From the NCBI GenBank assembly GCA_017311315.1, contig CM029632.1:17576031-17640030 (forward strand): 64,000 bases of DNA, read 5' to 3'. This stretch comes from Dendrocalamus latiflorus (Eukaryota; Streptophyta; Magnoliopsida; Poales; Poaceae). The notes under the pieces were generated by a model. That model made no database searches, was not told the origin of the DNA, and saw nothing but the letters and a program-made list of their open reading frames with translations. This document shows positions 10,459 to 21,846 of the stretch, in pieces; position 1 is the first letter of the stretch; every line of letters starts with the position of its first letter. Both the position numbers and the translations under genes were made by a program.

Positions 10459-12520
10459 GGCAAGAAAACTTCAGAATGGAGTTAGTGCAGCAGCTGGTTC
10501 AGTTGAATTGCCAAACATGTGGTTGCAGCCAAGGTTGTTGGACCAGACCGAATTAAGGGCACAACTCCTCACTCTTCTCAGAGGTAGAACGGAGGTGCTT
10601 CAAAATGACAAAATTTTCAGGAGGAAAACCAACTCACCAGAGGGGAGGAAGGAGGTGAAGATTAGAAAGATTGATAGATGCATACCAAGATACCAATCAT
10701 CAGTGAGGTTAACCTGAAGCTTGTTAGATAGTGCAAGTGAAACCTGAAGGCCACTACCCAGAAGTGCAAGTTGAAGGTCTACGATTGAGAGGCATTGGGA
10801 AATATTGTCATGCCACCAAATCAAACATCTCTTGTGCTGGAGCCATATGTAGGCAAGGCGGTCTTCTCTTCCCCTACCATTTGATGAAAACAAGTACACA
10901 GAGTTTCAAGAACCTAGATAATTTGTTATTTGTGCCAAAGAATTACAATTTGCCCTTAGATAGCGTTCGATTGCTTATTTCACAGTGTACAGTCCGTGAT
11001 TTCAGGACATGGCTAATAAGCAGCAGCAAGATAAAGTTATCTAATTGCCTCCTAAGGGGAAATAAATTTCATTACTAAGTGCCCAGCAGGGAACCATTCT
11101 GTTGATTGTCTATGACGATACTGTAGCCAATTAGTTCCGGAAAAGAAGCGTTGACCATGGTAGAAGTATTTCCTGCAGTCTAGTTGTTCATCTTAGTTTG
11201 GTACTTTACATTTCTCGGTCATGCCAATCATCTGGATGTGTGCTTGATGTATCAGCACTTCAGGTTTTTGTGAGATTTTGGGATGTGTTTGCTGGTTCCT
11301 AGCTACTAGCTGCATATGTTACCTCAAATAAATGCCTCTTTGGTGTTTATCTTTCATATATCACATTTTCAATGCAATGGTTTTGTTGCCTCGGTCTGTA
11401 AAGCTGAATGATCACCCCTGTTAAAGGAGATTGAACCCATGAACTTGGAACCTGCTGTGTGTATCTGTCCTTGAAGTTCAGTGTCTTAGTCATGACCACT
11501 AATAGGAGTGAAACTTTCATCAATTCGATCAGAAAGTTGCACAAGCATTGCACTCCCTAGTAGTCATTAGATCATGTGCTCATGGTGCTTTGTCGCCTCA
11601 GTCTTATGTCAGTCTCTGACTATCTGTGCTTTGATTCCACTTGCCAGGTACTCAGGATACTAGATTAGCAATTTATTAGGACGGCTTCAGGAAAGAGTTG
11701 GTCTGAAGTTTAATGCAGTCCTTGGCTCGATCAATACACCAAATGTCAACCATGTGGCTGCTGCCTTTACATTGCAGCAGCACCAGATGCAGATGGAACT
11801 TAAGGCGCTGCACACCCATCTTCATAAGTCAGTGAAGAGAAGAGAAGAGATACTACCAAGGTTTCGAAGGAACCAATTCTCTTGAGGAAGTAGGAGAAGA
11901 TAGAACACAAACATACATATCAACATATAGCACATTAGTAGCGCACAAGTTACATTGAAGTGTCTTTTGTAGCACAAGTGAAACCTGTTGGCCACTGCAT
12001 GGTGGTACAAATTGCAAGACTAGGATTGGGAGGTATCAGGACATGCAGCAATGCAAGGAGTAAATATATTCCTCGGCACATCAAGGCGATGCGCTATGGT
12101 GGCTTTCTCAAAGGATCTGAAGGGTAATTTCAGGCTCATATTCCATACTTTTCTCATGTGTGCCATTCCTTCTCTGCAAATAGTTGGACTCATTTGGTTG
12201 TCTGGTTTTTGGTAGCAGGGGAAGTTCTGATTGGAGGTATTGGTTACCATCTTTGCCTGTAGCAAGACAGGTATGCATATCTTCATTTGGGTAAGTGCAT
12301 ATTAAGGGAAAATTGTTGTGATAACATTTCATATATTCATTGCTTATATTGTAGTTTCAAATCGGCTTGCTGCAACAAAATGCTATGTCAGCTGATGTTG
12401 CTTCTTAACGGTGCATTACTTAAGAAGCTCAGAACTTCAGACTTCCACTCCAGCAGCAAAATTTGAAATATGCATGGGTGCGTAGAAATCCTTTCAACCT
12501 GTATGAGATAGTAAAAAGCT
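10459..12520. other. Intergenic, possible exon remnants, no supported gene
   Basis: The first 260 bases keep an open plus-strand frame of 86 codons, with protein-like wording such as GSVELPNMWLQPRLLDQTEL, that begins inside the LINE target site. It has no credible ATG and no domain I recognise. A second protein-like patch lies near 11700-11850 (it reads NVNHVAAAFTLQQHQMQ). These could be remnants of one gene interrupted by the LINE, but no splice model joins them. The segment 11403-11580 loosely matches 4597-4770. Confidence 0.3.
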
Positions 12521-12536
12521 AATTAAGCTGTTGGTA
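12521..12536. repeat. Target-site duplication of truncated LINE, left copy
   Basis: aattaagctgttggta, repeated exactly at 13155-13170. Confidence 0.92.
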
Positions 12537-13154
12537 TTTCCAAAGAGGTGTTATTTTAACAAAGGACAATTTAGTTAAGAGGAGATGGACTGGCAGCCAA
12601 AAATGTAGTTTCTGTAATCATAATGAAACTATAAAGCACCTTTTTTTATTGCTGTCATGCTAAAATTATTTGGAATATTGTTCAAATTGCTACTGGGTTA
12701 ACCCCACCTAGATCTCCTTCTCACATGCTTGGAGGCTGGCTCACGGGCATTGGGAGGGAGGATAAAAAACAAATTTTTGTGGGGGCTGCTGCTATTATTT
12801 GGGCAATTTGGTGTACTCGTAATGACATTGTCTTTGAGCAAAAACAAAATATTTCCTTTATGCAGGCTATTTTCAGAGGAGCATATTGGTTGCGGTTCTG
12901 GGCGCTGCTGCAGCGTGAAGATAACAAGGAAAAGTTTAGATTGGCAAGCAAAGCGTTGGAGGTTATCGCTTTACATGTGTTTGCCAATAAAGGGTGGCAA
13001 AGTAATAATAGACTTTGCATATGATTTTTTTCTAGCTCAGGACAATCTATTTCTTTACCTTTGTCAGCAAATAAGCAATAACGTTGTAAGCAGTTACGTT
13101 GTAAGTCTCGGCTGTGTGCGGTTGCAGAGGCCGGAATTTTTCCATTATCTAAAA
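12537..13154 (+). mobile_element. 5'-truncated LINE insertion, 618 bp
   Basis: Plus-strand insertion of the last part of an L1 ORF2, flanked by an exact 16-bp duplication and ending in a short A run (about 13151-13156). The translation shows the C-terminal zinc module (CSFCNHNETIKHLF) and then, after a 1-nt slip in a T run near 12650, the frame at 12725-13024 containing WAIWCTRNDIVFEQ, which is typical of LINE C-termini. Truncation is of the usual target-primed kind. The lost frame and short tail show it is dead on arrival and not very recent. Confidence 0.88.
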
Positions 13155-13170
13155 AATTAAGCTGTTGGTA
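13155..13170. repeat. Target-site duplication of truncated LINE, right copy
   Basis: Exact copy of 12521-12536. Confidence 0.92.
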
Positions 13171-14179
13171 AAACAAGCATGAAGTCAGATATCAATATAA
13201 TCAGTTGTTTTCATGAAAGTTCAAAATGAACAGTGATCAAGACAGGCTTATTTTTCTATTAACTTTCTAACTAATCGCAAATTGGTTGCTTGGATTAACA
13301 TCACAGGATGTGTGCTTGCTCTGCTAGCCAAGAGTTGCTTTACCAATTCGCCCAAAAAGTTCAACAAACTTAGTGCGTACCCAAGTTATTAAATAGTGAC
13401 TACAGCTTGATGATTGCACATGAAAAGAGTCATCGGATCGGAAAAGAGTGGGTCAGATGAAGGTTGTAACGCCCGCGTTTTCAATTAACCATAAGCGATG
13501 AGTTATGAAACTAAACAAGATTGATTAAATAACTAATAAATAAATTGCGAGGTCACTTAAGCTTTTCCCATGCATTAAGTCATTGCAAACCTAAAGAGCG
13601 GTAAATAAATAGAATGTATTCGCAAATTTCATCGCCCAGAGTTAATACAATCTAAATATTATAACATCCTAAAATTCTAGAGAATGCAAAAATGAGAATT
13701 TTTTTTAAAAAAATTGCATGCATTTAATTTCCTTGGCTTTTATTGAAGTTTGTTTTGGAAAAATAATTTGCAAACATAAAACTTTTGAAAAAAAAGTGCA
13801 TTGGATGTAATTCAAATTGAATTCAAATTCGAGTCCAAAAAGATGATCTAAAGGTGGCATGAGAAAATTTATAGTAGAAATTATTTTAAAAACTCATAAA
13901 TATAATTATGGCGCTAGAAATAAAATTTTGACCATTTTTTAGCATGTTCTTGAATTTATCAAATCAAATGGTGCTCTTTAACTAAAACAAAGACTTTCCA
14001 AGATTTTTGAAGAAAAATCCAGAGCAGATAAAATTCTGAAAAATTTAGCCAATAATATACATTGTATTAGGAGCATTCAAAATTTTTTATAATTTTTGGA
14101 GCTCATCTAATGCATCTAAAAATTTTCTAAACTCTGAGCCCCCTCACCCCTTTCTTCCTTTCACTGCATGTGGGGCCCA
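13171..14179. other. AT-rich sequence, possible gypsy LTR fragment
   Basis: No gene is visible. At 13466 the sequence tgtaacgcccgcg resembles the usual start of grass Ty3/gypsy LTRs. The following 650 bp are AT-rich with the many short A/T runs seen in such LTRs. No matching end, duplication or partner LTR was found, so this is only a possible solo or broken LTR. Confidence 0.3.
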
Positions 14180-15120
14180 ACTATAGGATCCGTCATCCCT
14201 CTAGATCCATTGTTGAGTCCGTTCTTCGCTCAAATAAGATTGCCTATCCTTCCAATTCACAACAGTCATCAGTTTATGATGCTTATTCCTGATCAAAAAT
14301 TCATACTTTACCTTATAGTATGTCTACTTGTGTTAGTACCCGTCCTCTAGAACTGATACATTCAGACATCTAGGGGCTAGCTCTTAAGTCTGTGGGTTGT
14401 TTTAAATACTATGTGAGTTTCCTAGATGATTTCAATCATTTCAGTTGGATTTATTTGCTCAAGGAAAAATTTGAAGTAGAACATGCATTCTATAACTTCC
14501 AAAAATTCGCTAAATGACGGTTGAATGCTAAAATATAGTATGTTCAATCAGATTGGGGTGGCAAGTATCATCGGTTGCATCACTATTTTTTGAAAATGGC
14601 ATCTTTCATCGTGTCTCTTGCCCTCATACGTCTCGCCAAAATGGTGTGGCAAAAAGGAAGCATAGGCACATCGTGGAAACCGGCCTTGCTCTCTTGGCCC
14701 AAGATTCACTTCCTCTTCGGTTTTGGGATGAGGCTTTTCTCATTGCATGTTATCTCATTAATAGAATGCCAAGCCGCGTCCTCCAAAACTCAAGTCCCCT
14801 TGCTCAGCTCATGAAAATTGACCCAGACTACTCCTTCCTTCGCATATTCGATTATGCTTGTTGGCCGAATTTGCATCCATACAACCAGAGGAAACTTGAG
14901 TTTCATTTTAAGAGATGTGTCTTCCTCAACTATAGTACCTTATGCAAAGGATACAAGTGCCTAAATCAGTCCATGGGTCGTATTTACATATCTCGGGATG
15001 TTATCTTCGATGAATCAGTCTTTCCCTTTGCTGAGTCCACCGTGAGCACATGCCCATCCACTTCTCCAACTTTGTTTCCTATTCCTGAGCTGGTAATTCA
15101 GGATTATCGATCGTGAAATT
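14180..15120 (+). pseudogene. Ty1/copia pol fragment (GAG-pre-integrase and integrase), decayed
   Basis: The translation begins with a pre-integrase-like stretch, continues through ELIHSDI and KYYVSFLDDFNHFSWIYLL (integrase core) and is interrupted by at least three stops before about 14550. A frame change then opens an ORF (14553-15116) with PHTSRQNGVAKRKHRHIVE, FWDEAFLIACYLINRMP and IYISRDVIFDESVFPF, the classic copia integrase C-terminal order. No protease, reverse transcriptase or LTRs are recognisable nearby. The fragment is dead. Confidence 0.88.
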
Positions 15121-16165
15121 ATGACTTGCAATTGTTGGAGACTAACCATGATTTTGCTGTAGCATCTCCTTCTGTAGATGGCCTTTATTCATTAGGTGTC
15201 TCATCTACGGCCCCTGGTCTGGAGCATGTGAACCAGGCAACTCCTGGTGTTGCACCAGATGGCATGGCTCCAACATCAACCAAGCCATGTAATTCATGGA
15301 TCACTACCACCATAGTATCTTCCCCCATTGTCTCATATTGAAAACTATGCCTTTCCTCCTCAATTTTAACAATCCTGTCACTTATCGTAATCTTACTTGG
15401 ACTTATCCTTAGTTATTCCAATCAATTATCATATTAGCCGTTAATAACATAATTGTTACCTGGCCCAGGGCTACCCACATATAAGGGAGATTGCCACCCA
15501 CCTAGTAACGTACGGGGGGCCATACATTTTCGTTACTCATGATATTACACCCTATTTGTGGTTATACAGTCGAGGACAGAGACATGCCTGACTACTCTTG
15601 TATAACCGGGTATGTGGAAAGGGATCGTCAGGGCCATGGCTGTAACTTATTAAATAACTATTACCTTGGTTCCACATCTCTGTTATCTCTACCCCTGATC
15701 GGTATTAGTGTTTTTGGTAGTTTGATTCTATTGCAATTAGCCTGTCAATTACTTGTTGCTTGCTTGTCCTTTTCTCTCCGTGTTGCGACTGTTATTGGGT
15801 ATTTGCTGAGATTCCAAATCTCTCACTTGCTCTTTCCATTCTCAAGTAAAAGGCCAGTGGAGTGATAGCATCATGCATGGATGGGGGAGCACTCGAGTTT
15901 TCGGTACCGTGGCTTGCCACTATTTATGTTATTTCATTTATTCTCTTTTGATTAAAAGTGGATCAGTTCTAAGTTTCAAACATTTGTTTTAGTTTCTGCT
16001 AGTCTTTAATAAAAATACTCTTAAGGTTTTAATTCCCTTGAATTCCTATTGTTGCTTTTATTACTTGTTCTTTACTTTGACGATAACATTCTATAGTAAT
16101 ATTCTAGATTGGCTGTATGTGGAGTGATATAGGAGTATGCCTTAACAATGGAGAAGGTCTGAGTT
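15121..16165. other. No supported gene; probable retroelement remnant
   Basis: Sequence after the copia integrase continues in a weakly protein-like way to about 15340, then becomes unassignable. Plus-strand frames such as 15539-15865 contain no motif I recognise. Confidence 0.35.
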
Positions 16166-16219
16166 CACAACAATGTCAAGAGTTTGGTGCAGCACAACAA
16201 TGTCAAGAGTTTGGTGCAG
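16166..16219. repeat. 27-bp tandem duplication
   Basis: The unit starting cacaacaatgtcaagag occurs twice without interruption (16166-16192 and 16193-16219) and the copies are identical. Confidence 0.9.
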
Positions 16220-16831
16220 CTGAAGGATTACTTGCCGTCCCCATTTTCGTTTTGAACACCGGTTGTCTTGGAATACAACAGCAAACTAGTACAATACCAC
16301 TTAGATCAGAAGCTGTTTCCTGTGCCAACCTTTGCAACTTGTGATATAACATCATGACTAATACAGCTTTACCTTGAGATATTTTGGAGAAGCATGCTGG
16401 TCCAATCTGAAATCCTAGGTGTGTACCCACACGATATCATGTCATAATTGATGGTGCTTATCCCCAACAACAAAAGCAAAATAACACTCCAGTAAACTTT
16501 CAGCATTGCAGCGAAGGATGAACTAATACCAAACCAAGTACCAAACACAACGTAACATTGACTACAAACTCACAATGTTCACAGCCATTATAGCTAATAG
16601 AAAGGTAGAAAAAACAAGCTGTTCCGGCCTCATAACAGCTGTCATAGATAGTGAAATAAGGTACAGGTCCATTGCCAAATAGTACTTCAGAGACCAACCT
16701 GACCATCTAAGCTAGTCTCAACTACATAAGCATATACTAACATAGCTACGGCGCAACTAGAGGCGCCTGACACAAGCGCTCCTTGATGTCCAGAATATTT
16801 ATTCCTGAAACAAGGTGAAAATATAGTTACA

Positions 16832-16862
16832 GAAATGGAAATGAAGTGTCACAAAGAACTCA
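16832..16862. repeat. 31-bp direct repeat, downstream of ERF stop
   Basis: An exact 31-bp match to 17852-17882, beginning gaaatggaaatgaagtgtc. This copy lies about 70 bp beyond the ERF stop codon, in the probable 3' untranslated region. The partner lies in the ERF intron, so the pair brackets exon 2. Confidence 0.9.
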
Positions 16863-16930
16863 TTTCCACAATGTGAGGTACTTAGCCTTCGTCCCTATGT
16901 ACAGGCACCAATTGCTACACCACAAATCCC

Positions 16931-19180
16931 TCAGTAGAAACTAGCAGACATGGGCAAGTCATCGAAGCTCCAAAGGTCCATGTTGCTGACCACATCCTGA
17001 GATCCATCACAGCTCAGAATGGTGTCAATTGACTCATCCGATCCACCGTCCATCAGAAACTTCATGTATGGTTCCAAGTCGGTGAGATCAGCACCAGCAT
17101 TCCCCATAACAGGAGGTACCACCGCACTACTGGCATTGTTCTGGAGGAATGCAGACTCATCAACCTCTGTCAAGGTGAGAATGGGTGCAAGCACAGATGT
17201 TATGTCAGGGGTCTTGGTGTCATTCTCCCCGCTAAAGTCCGAGCAACTGAAGGAGTTGCTCCCTTGATCAGAGGACAGATTCATGAAAGGATCCTCAGCT
17301 GCATTCATTGCAGGAACAAAGGACATGTTCTGAGTCTGCACAAATGGCTCATGTGAGGTGTAGTCAACAACAGGGTAGGAATACGCATTTGTGTTGGCCA
17401 TGTTGTTGATTGCCGGCTTGATAGTCGGCTTCTCTTCAGTGTTTAACTTGGGCACCTTCACAAACGAAGGCTCAGCACAGCGCTTCTGAGATTCCACTGG
17501 AGCCTCATCTGGGAAATTGACCTTGGCCTTCTTGCCACGAATCCTACGTGCTTCAGCATCATAAGCTCTGGCAGCTTCCTCAGCAGAGTTGAAAGTGCCA
17601 AGCCAGACGCGGACACCCTTGCGAGGATCTCTGATTTCAGCAGCCCATTTACCCCAAGGACGCTGGCGGATGCCCCTGAATTGGTTCTTTCTCTTCCTTT
17701 TTGCTGACTTCGCTGCAGGGCTATCAACACCAGCAGCAGTTGCATTTAATCCATCTGAAGCAAGAGTAAGATCAATGTAAGACATCCACCACTCCATAAA
17801 AGTATGCTATATGATAGTGTTGCTTCCTTTGAACCATTAGCATGGACTTATGAAATGGAAATGAAGTGTCACAAAGAACTCAGCCTAAGAATGTAAGCAT
17901 TAATGACGCATTAGAGCATATATACTTCAGCGCAAGAAGTTTCCACCAAATGAGCATTTCAGAATGGAAGATAACCCCTCCAAAGTTTGCAGAAAACAAA
18001 TGTCCAGTCCAATCACAAGGCAAAGGAAGACACAAATTCTTCAGAATAAGCTACTGCTACACCACCCTATCTTCATCCAGAAATATCTATCTTTTCTATA
18101 CCCAGGCCTTGTTTGGGAGCCCATTAATCCCGGCCCATCCAAACTCCAGTGTTGCATCCCAAGATTTCTTTTCCTTACATAGGACAAAAGGTATGTTTAG
18201 ACATGAAATCAGGCCAATTCAATTTCAATATAAAGGCTATTTATGACGCAGTCTGGGCAAATTCTTAGAAGCAGGCCAACTCCTAACCGTGCTCTATGGA
18301 AGCACCATCTATGAACCAATAGTAGTACTCACACGGTATCATAACATAGACATGATTACTAAAATAGGGATAATAATTAGGAATGTCATGCTAAGCTAAG
18401 AATCGACACAGCACCAACCTTTCATGGCAACAAAGACTCACTGCATTAACCAAGAAATGGATTTAACATTTGCAGAAATTAAACTTCCTACCGAAGAAAT
18501 CAATATACCACTAGAACGTTTCCAGGCCAATCGGATGAATCTTTCACCTCTAAAACTTCCAAGTAACATTTGTGCCCCCATGGGCCATGACATTAGATCC
18601 CTCCCAAGACAAACCCAAAGCGCAAGAAGAATGAAAAATTATCTTTCTTCTCCCAATCCATCTACTGAACAGCAAAGAACTGCTACAAGAGCAAACGAAA
18701 ATATTGGACCAACCAAGCCCAAAAAGACATCGCTTCTCTCCCCCAATCCGACCACCAACCCACCTAAGAACCCAAATCTACCTCCCAAATCCCAAACAAA
18801 CCTAGCAATTCTACGAATCTCCAAACCAGTAACACAAAAATCTGATCTTTATACGGACAGACCCAAGAAATCTCCAATCTTTCGCCCTAAGAAACCAACC
18901 GAAGCACCCCCAAATCATTTACGGCTTTACCTCTGACGAAGCCGCTCCTGAGGGCAGGGAAGGGCTTGACCTCGTCCGACAACTCCACCTCCGACTCCCC
19001 GGACTCCTCGGACTCCTCGAACTCCTCGAAGTCGGCCTCGAAGTCCTCCTCGGGCACCCGACGGGACCGCCTCCTCCCCGCGCCGGCCCTCCTCGGCTTC
19101 TTCTTCTCCGGCCAGAGGTGGCCGGCGGTGACCCGCCGCGGCGTCGGGATGATGCTGGAGAGGATGGCTCCGCCGCACAT
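16931..19180 (-). CDS. Group VII ERF transcription factor (AP2/ERF), two exons
   Basis: Exons are 19180-18931 and 17754-16931, joined across a 1176-bp intron with GT (18930-18929) and AG (17756-17755). The splice falls after the first base of codon 84 and gives a 357-residue protein. It starts MCGGAILSSIIP, the Cys-2 N-degron of group VII ERFs. In that family oxygen-dependent oxidation of Cys-2 leads to arginylation and proteolysis, so the factor accumulates in hypoxia. An acidic region rich in EEFEESEES follows. A KRKRK nuclear signal is at 102-106, and the AP2 domain (about 109-167) keeps RGIRQRPWGKWAAEIRDP, WLGTF and AARAYD for GCC-box binding. The C-terminus DLWSFDDLPM is acidic/hydrophobic, like an activation motif. 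Residues 1-12 and the AP2 domain make the assignment secure; the exact orthologue is not determined. Confidence 0.96.
17755..18930 (-). other. Intron of the ERF gene
   Basis: Donor reads AGAG|GTAAAG and acceptor TTGCTTCAG|AT on the minus strand. The intron contains the second 31-bp repeat copy (17852-17882), about 90 bp beyond the acceptor. A Tourist-like end word (gccttgtttggga, near 18108) is also present but has no matching partner end. Confidence 0.9.
17852..17882. repeat. 31-bp direct repeat, intron copy
   Basis: Exact copy of 16832-16862. The two copies are 1020 bp apart and bracket ERF exon 2. Confidence 0.9.
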
Positions 19181-19284
19181 GGCAACTTGCTGACCTGTGG
19201 GACCACGGCTAGAGCGAAAGAAACGTTGCGCGAACGAGACGAGACGGCTCGGTATGTGGTCTGCGAATCGAGCTCACCTTGCTT

Positions 19285-19301
19285 TTTTTTTTTTTTGAAA
19301 A
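19285..19301 (-). mobile_element. Ultra-short LINE 3'-tail insertion in the ERF leader
   Basis: A 17-bp stretch (a T run followed by gaaaa) is flanked by an exact 14-bp duplication agctcaccttgctt at 19271-19284 and 19302-19315. The T run followed by gaaa is the minus-strand image of a LINE 3' end, as seen at the LINE beginning at 23259. The simplest reading is a target-primed insertion truncated almost to its tail. It lies between the ERF TATA box and the start codon, so it should be in the 5' leader. Confidence 0.6.
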
Positions 19302-19348
19302 AGCTCACCTTGCTTGTTACAGAGTGAGAAGGAAATGGCTCGTCTGGG

Positions 19349-19360
19349 GCTTATATAGGT
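19349..19360 (-). promoter_or_regulatory. Probable TATA box of the ERF gene
   Basis: The minus strand reads CCTATATAAGCC here, about 170 bp upstream of the ATG. A start site some 30 bp downstream would give a leader of about 140-150 nt that includes the short LINE-tail insertion. Confidence 0.55.
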
Positions 19361-19477
19361 GCGTGTGTCAGGACTCGGAGATTCAGGGACGTGAAATGTG
19401 TGCGTGGATAATTGGTCAAGTGACGGAGCAAGGTGGCGACTGTCTGATGTATCATTAACGGTTCAGATCACCAATGA

Positions 19478-19900
19478 TGTCGATGCACAACGGCACAAAA
19501 CTCCGGACCCTCTATCGAGACTATGAAAATAATAGAGTACAAAAACACACTAGAGACTTCATTGCTATGGACAATAAATTTATAAAAAGTATGGAAAAGA
19601 ATTTGTGTTCTTGAGACATGCATGCCCCTTAATTTATATCGTTCTATGGGGTGACAACTAATACAGTAATAGACGTCTTCTGGCTTCACGCATGTATCTT
19701 CTTCTGTCTTGAACCATTGTATCTTTATCAACCATCGCGCTTTGTCGTAATAGCTGTTAACTACTCTCATGTGTTTAATTAAACTTTCACATAGTAAACC
19801 ATTTTGACTCCGACCAATTATAGATATAGTCACTGGTAGGGGAAGTTGGTTATTATCATTTACTGGTTGTTAATGGATGTAGGATCGTATGGCGTAATCA
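19478..19900 (-). repeat. Left LTR (3' LTR in element orientation)
   Basis: Aligns with 22367-22780; shared words include aattaaactttcacat and ctgttaact. The right limit is approximate. Confidence 0.6.
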
Positions 19901-21570
19901 GATAGGGTGAATGATTACCCCCACTTCTTGGTACCTAAAATCAAATATCAAACCATAAGAAAAACAATCTAACTTACAGACGTGGAATTCGACCGCAAGA
20001 CGCTCGACCGTGTGCACGAGCTCGATGGAGGTTCCGACCACTCGGCGTTCGACCGCTCCTCGACTGCTCGTCTGCTTCGACAGCTCTAGCGACTAGTACC
20101 GCTAGAACACTTTGATTGCTCACTTCGGCCACTCGCTTTAACCTCTTTTGCATGTAGTTGAAATTTCCCTCCGCTCGAAAGCTTCAGCTGCTCGAACGAG
20201 AACATGCCGAAGACAACACCGTGCTCATTTCTCGCAAGATCAAGATATGTTGGCACACCGCCACCGAAGACAAAAGAAAATAATGCTCAGAAAACATATC
20301 GTCAACGCCAACTAACTTTTCTTGGAATAGATCTAATCTATTATTTCTACATCATGTTTTTTGGCTACAAAGCGCCCTTACAACACCCCTAAAACCCCTA
20401 GCACAAAAGGCCTCCACAAAGCCCCGGCTAAACACTTAGCATCTCCCTTACTTTTATATGCTAAATTCCTAAACCGTGTCCTTATCAAACTAGACACACA
20501 ATCTTATCTCCTCCAAAAATCAAGGGACCCGAAACCCTTCCAAACACATGTTTTATCCAGTCTCAAACTCTTCCCTGTCGTGGACTCTCTCCACAACTCC
20601 TAACTTACCACATGATGAAACCTCCTGTATCTCCATCACGCCTCATCAACTCCCATGTCGAAGCTACCTTCTGTAGCTCCTCCATGTATCATCATCGCTC
20701 GTGTCGAAGCCTCCTAGACCGCACCGCCCGTAACTTCTCCGCGAATCACCACTTTTGATCTCCACGTGCTCCAGCGTGAGCCCGACCACCTCGCGTGACA
20801 TTCTTGACCGTCTGGACCTCAGACTTCTTCATCCTAGTCCCAGTCCTCCTCATCACCGACCATGCTCGTCTCCACGCCAACCTACACATCAAAGACCAAA
20901 AAACGTTTTTCCGGCACAAGTTCTTCACAATTTGACCGTCATCAGTCCACATACACAAACCACATTATTAGCCATATACAAACACCAACCTGGTCGCCCA
21001 CAACCACAAATCTTATCGCTATCCAGTAATCAACCTTAGACCACTTGTTACAACCGCTGGCTCAACGAGTACTCGAAAACAACAAGTACTCAGGAATTAC
21101 CATCGTTTCGCTCAAAACACTCGGAAATAACAAGTATCACTACTGACCACAGAATCACCAACAACCGCTACTGAGTATCCACCTAGCACTATAGCACCAA
21201 CCAAGTTGCGAAACCCACGACTACAAAGCCTTCGACTACCAACCAGCAACGTCTACAACTACTGAGTACCGAGTCTTTTCGACTACTGAGTACCATGACC
21301 ATCTCTTCCGAGTACTGAGTCCTTCGAGTACTGTTCCTTCGAGCACTGTTCATCGATCACCGACTATCATGCACTAGCTAGTCATACCGCTGATCTAACA
21401 TGAGTACTCGAAGATAGCAAGAATTGGAGCACTCGTATCGACCATAAAGTCTACAAGTACCGACCGTGAAGCCTACGACAACCGATCGCGATGTCTACGA
21501 TAACCGATAAAAAAATTTAAGACACCGGTAGCAGATCGTAAAATCTATGAGTACCAATCACAAGTTGTCA

Positions 21571-21660
21571 ACTATCAAGTATCAACTAGTAAAGCCGATG
21601 ACTATCGAGTACCGACCAGTAAAGCCGATTACTATCGAGTACTAACCAGTAAAGCCCACG
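21571..21660. repeat. Three tandem copies of a 30-bp unit
   Basis: Units at 21571, 21601 and 21631 share actatc.agta and agtaaagcc with 3-6 differences each. A weaker 30-bp periodicity of similar words (agtaccgacc, aagcctacga) extends leftward to about 21430. It lies in the interior of the degenerate gypsy element. Confidence 0.75.
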
Positions 21661-21846
21661 ACTATTGAGGCGTGGCCAGCGACTATTAGTGATCGTTGTT
21701 GGCATTGATGTTGGGCCTCCTGGATGTCCCTGCACACTGGAACAGTATTATTGGCGGGCCTCCTCCATTGCCTTCTGTTTAGCAACAAGTACCCCATTAT
21801 TGCACTGCTCCTGCTCCACACATGTTGCTTGGTCCTAGGCCTTACA

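Noticed and set aside
18108..18245. Tourist-like word gccttgtttggga in the ERF intron
   Set aside because: No matching inverted end or TTA/TAA duplication was found nearby.
18908..19308. Overlapping frames in ERF exon 1 (129 and 83 codons) and on the opposite strand
   Set aside because: GC-rich shadows; only the frame starting MCGGAI matches a known family and splices in phase to the AP2 exon.
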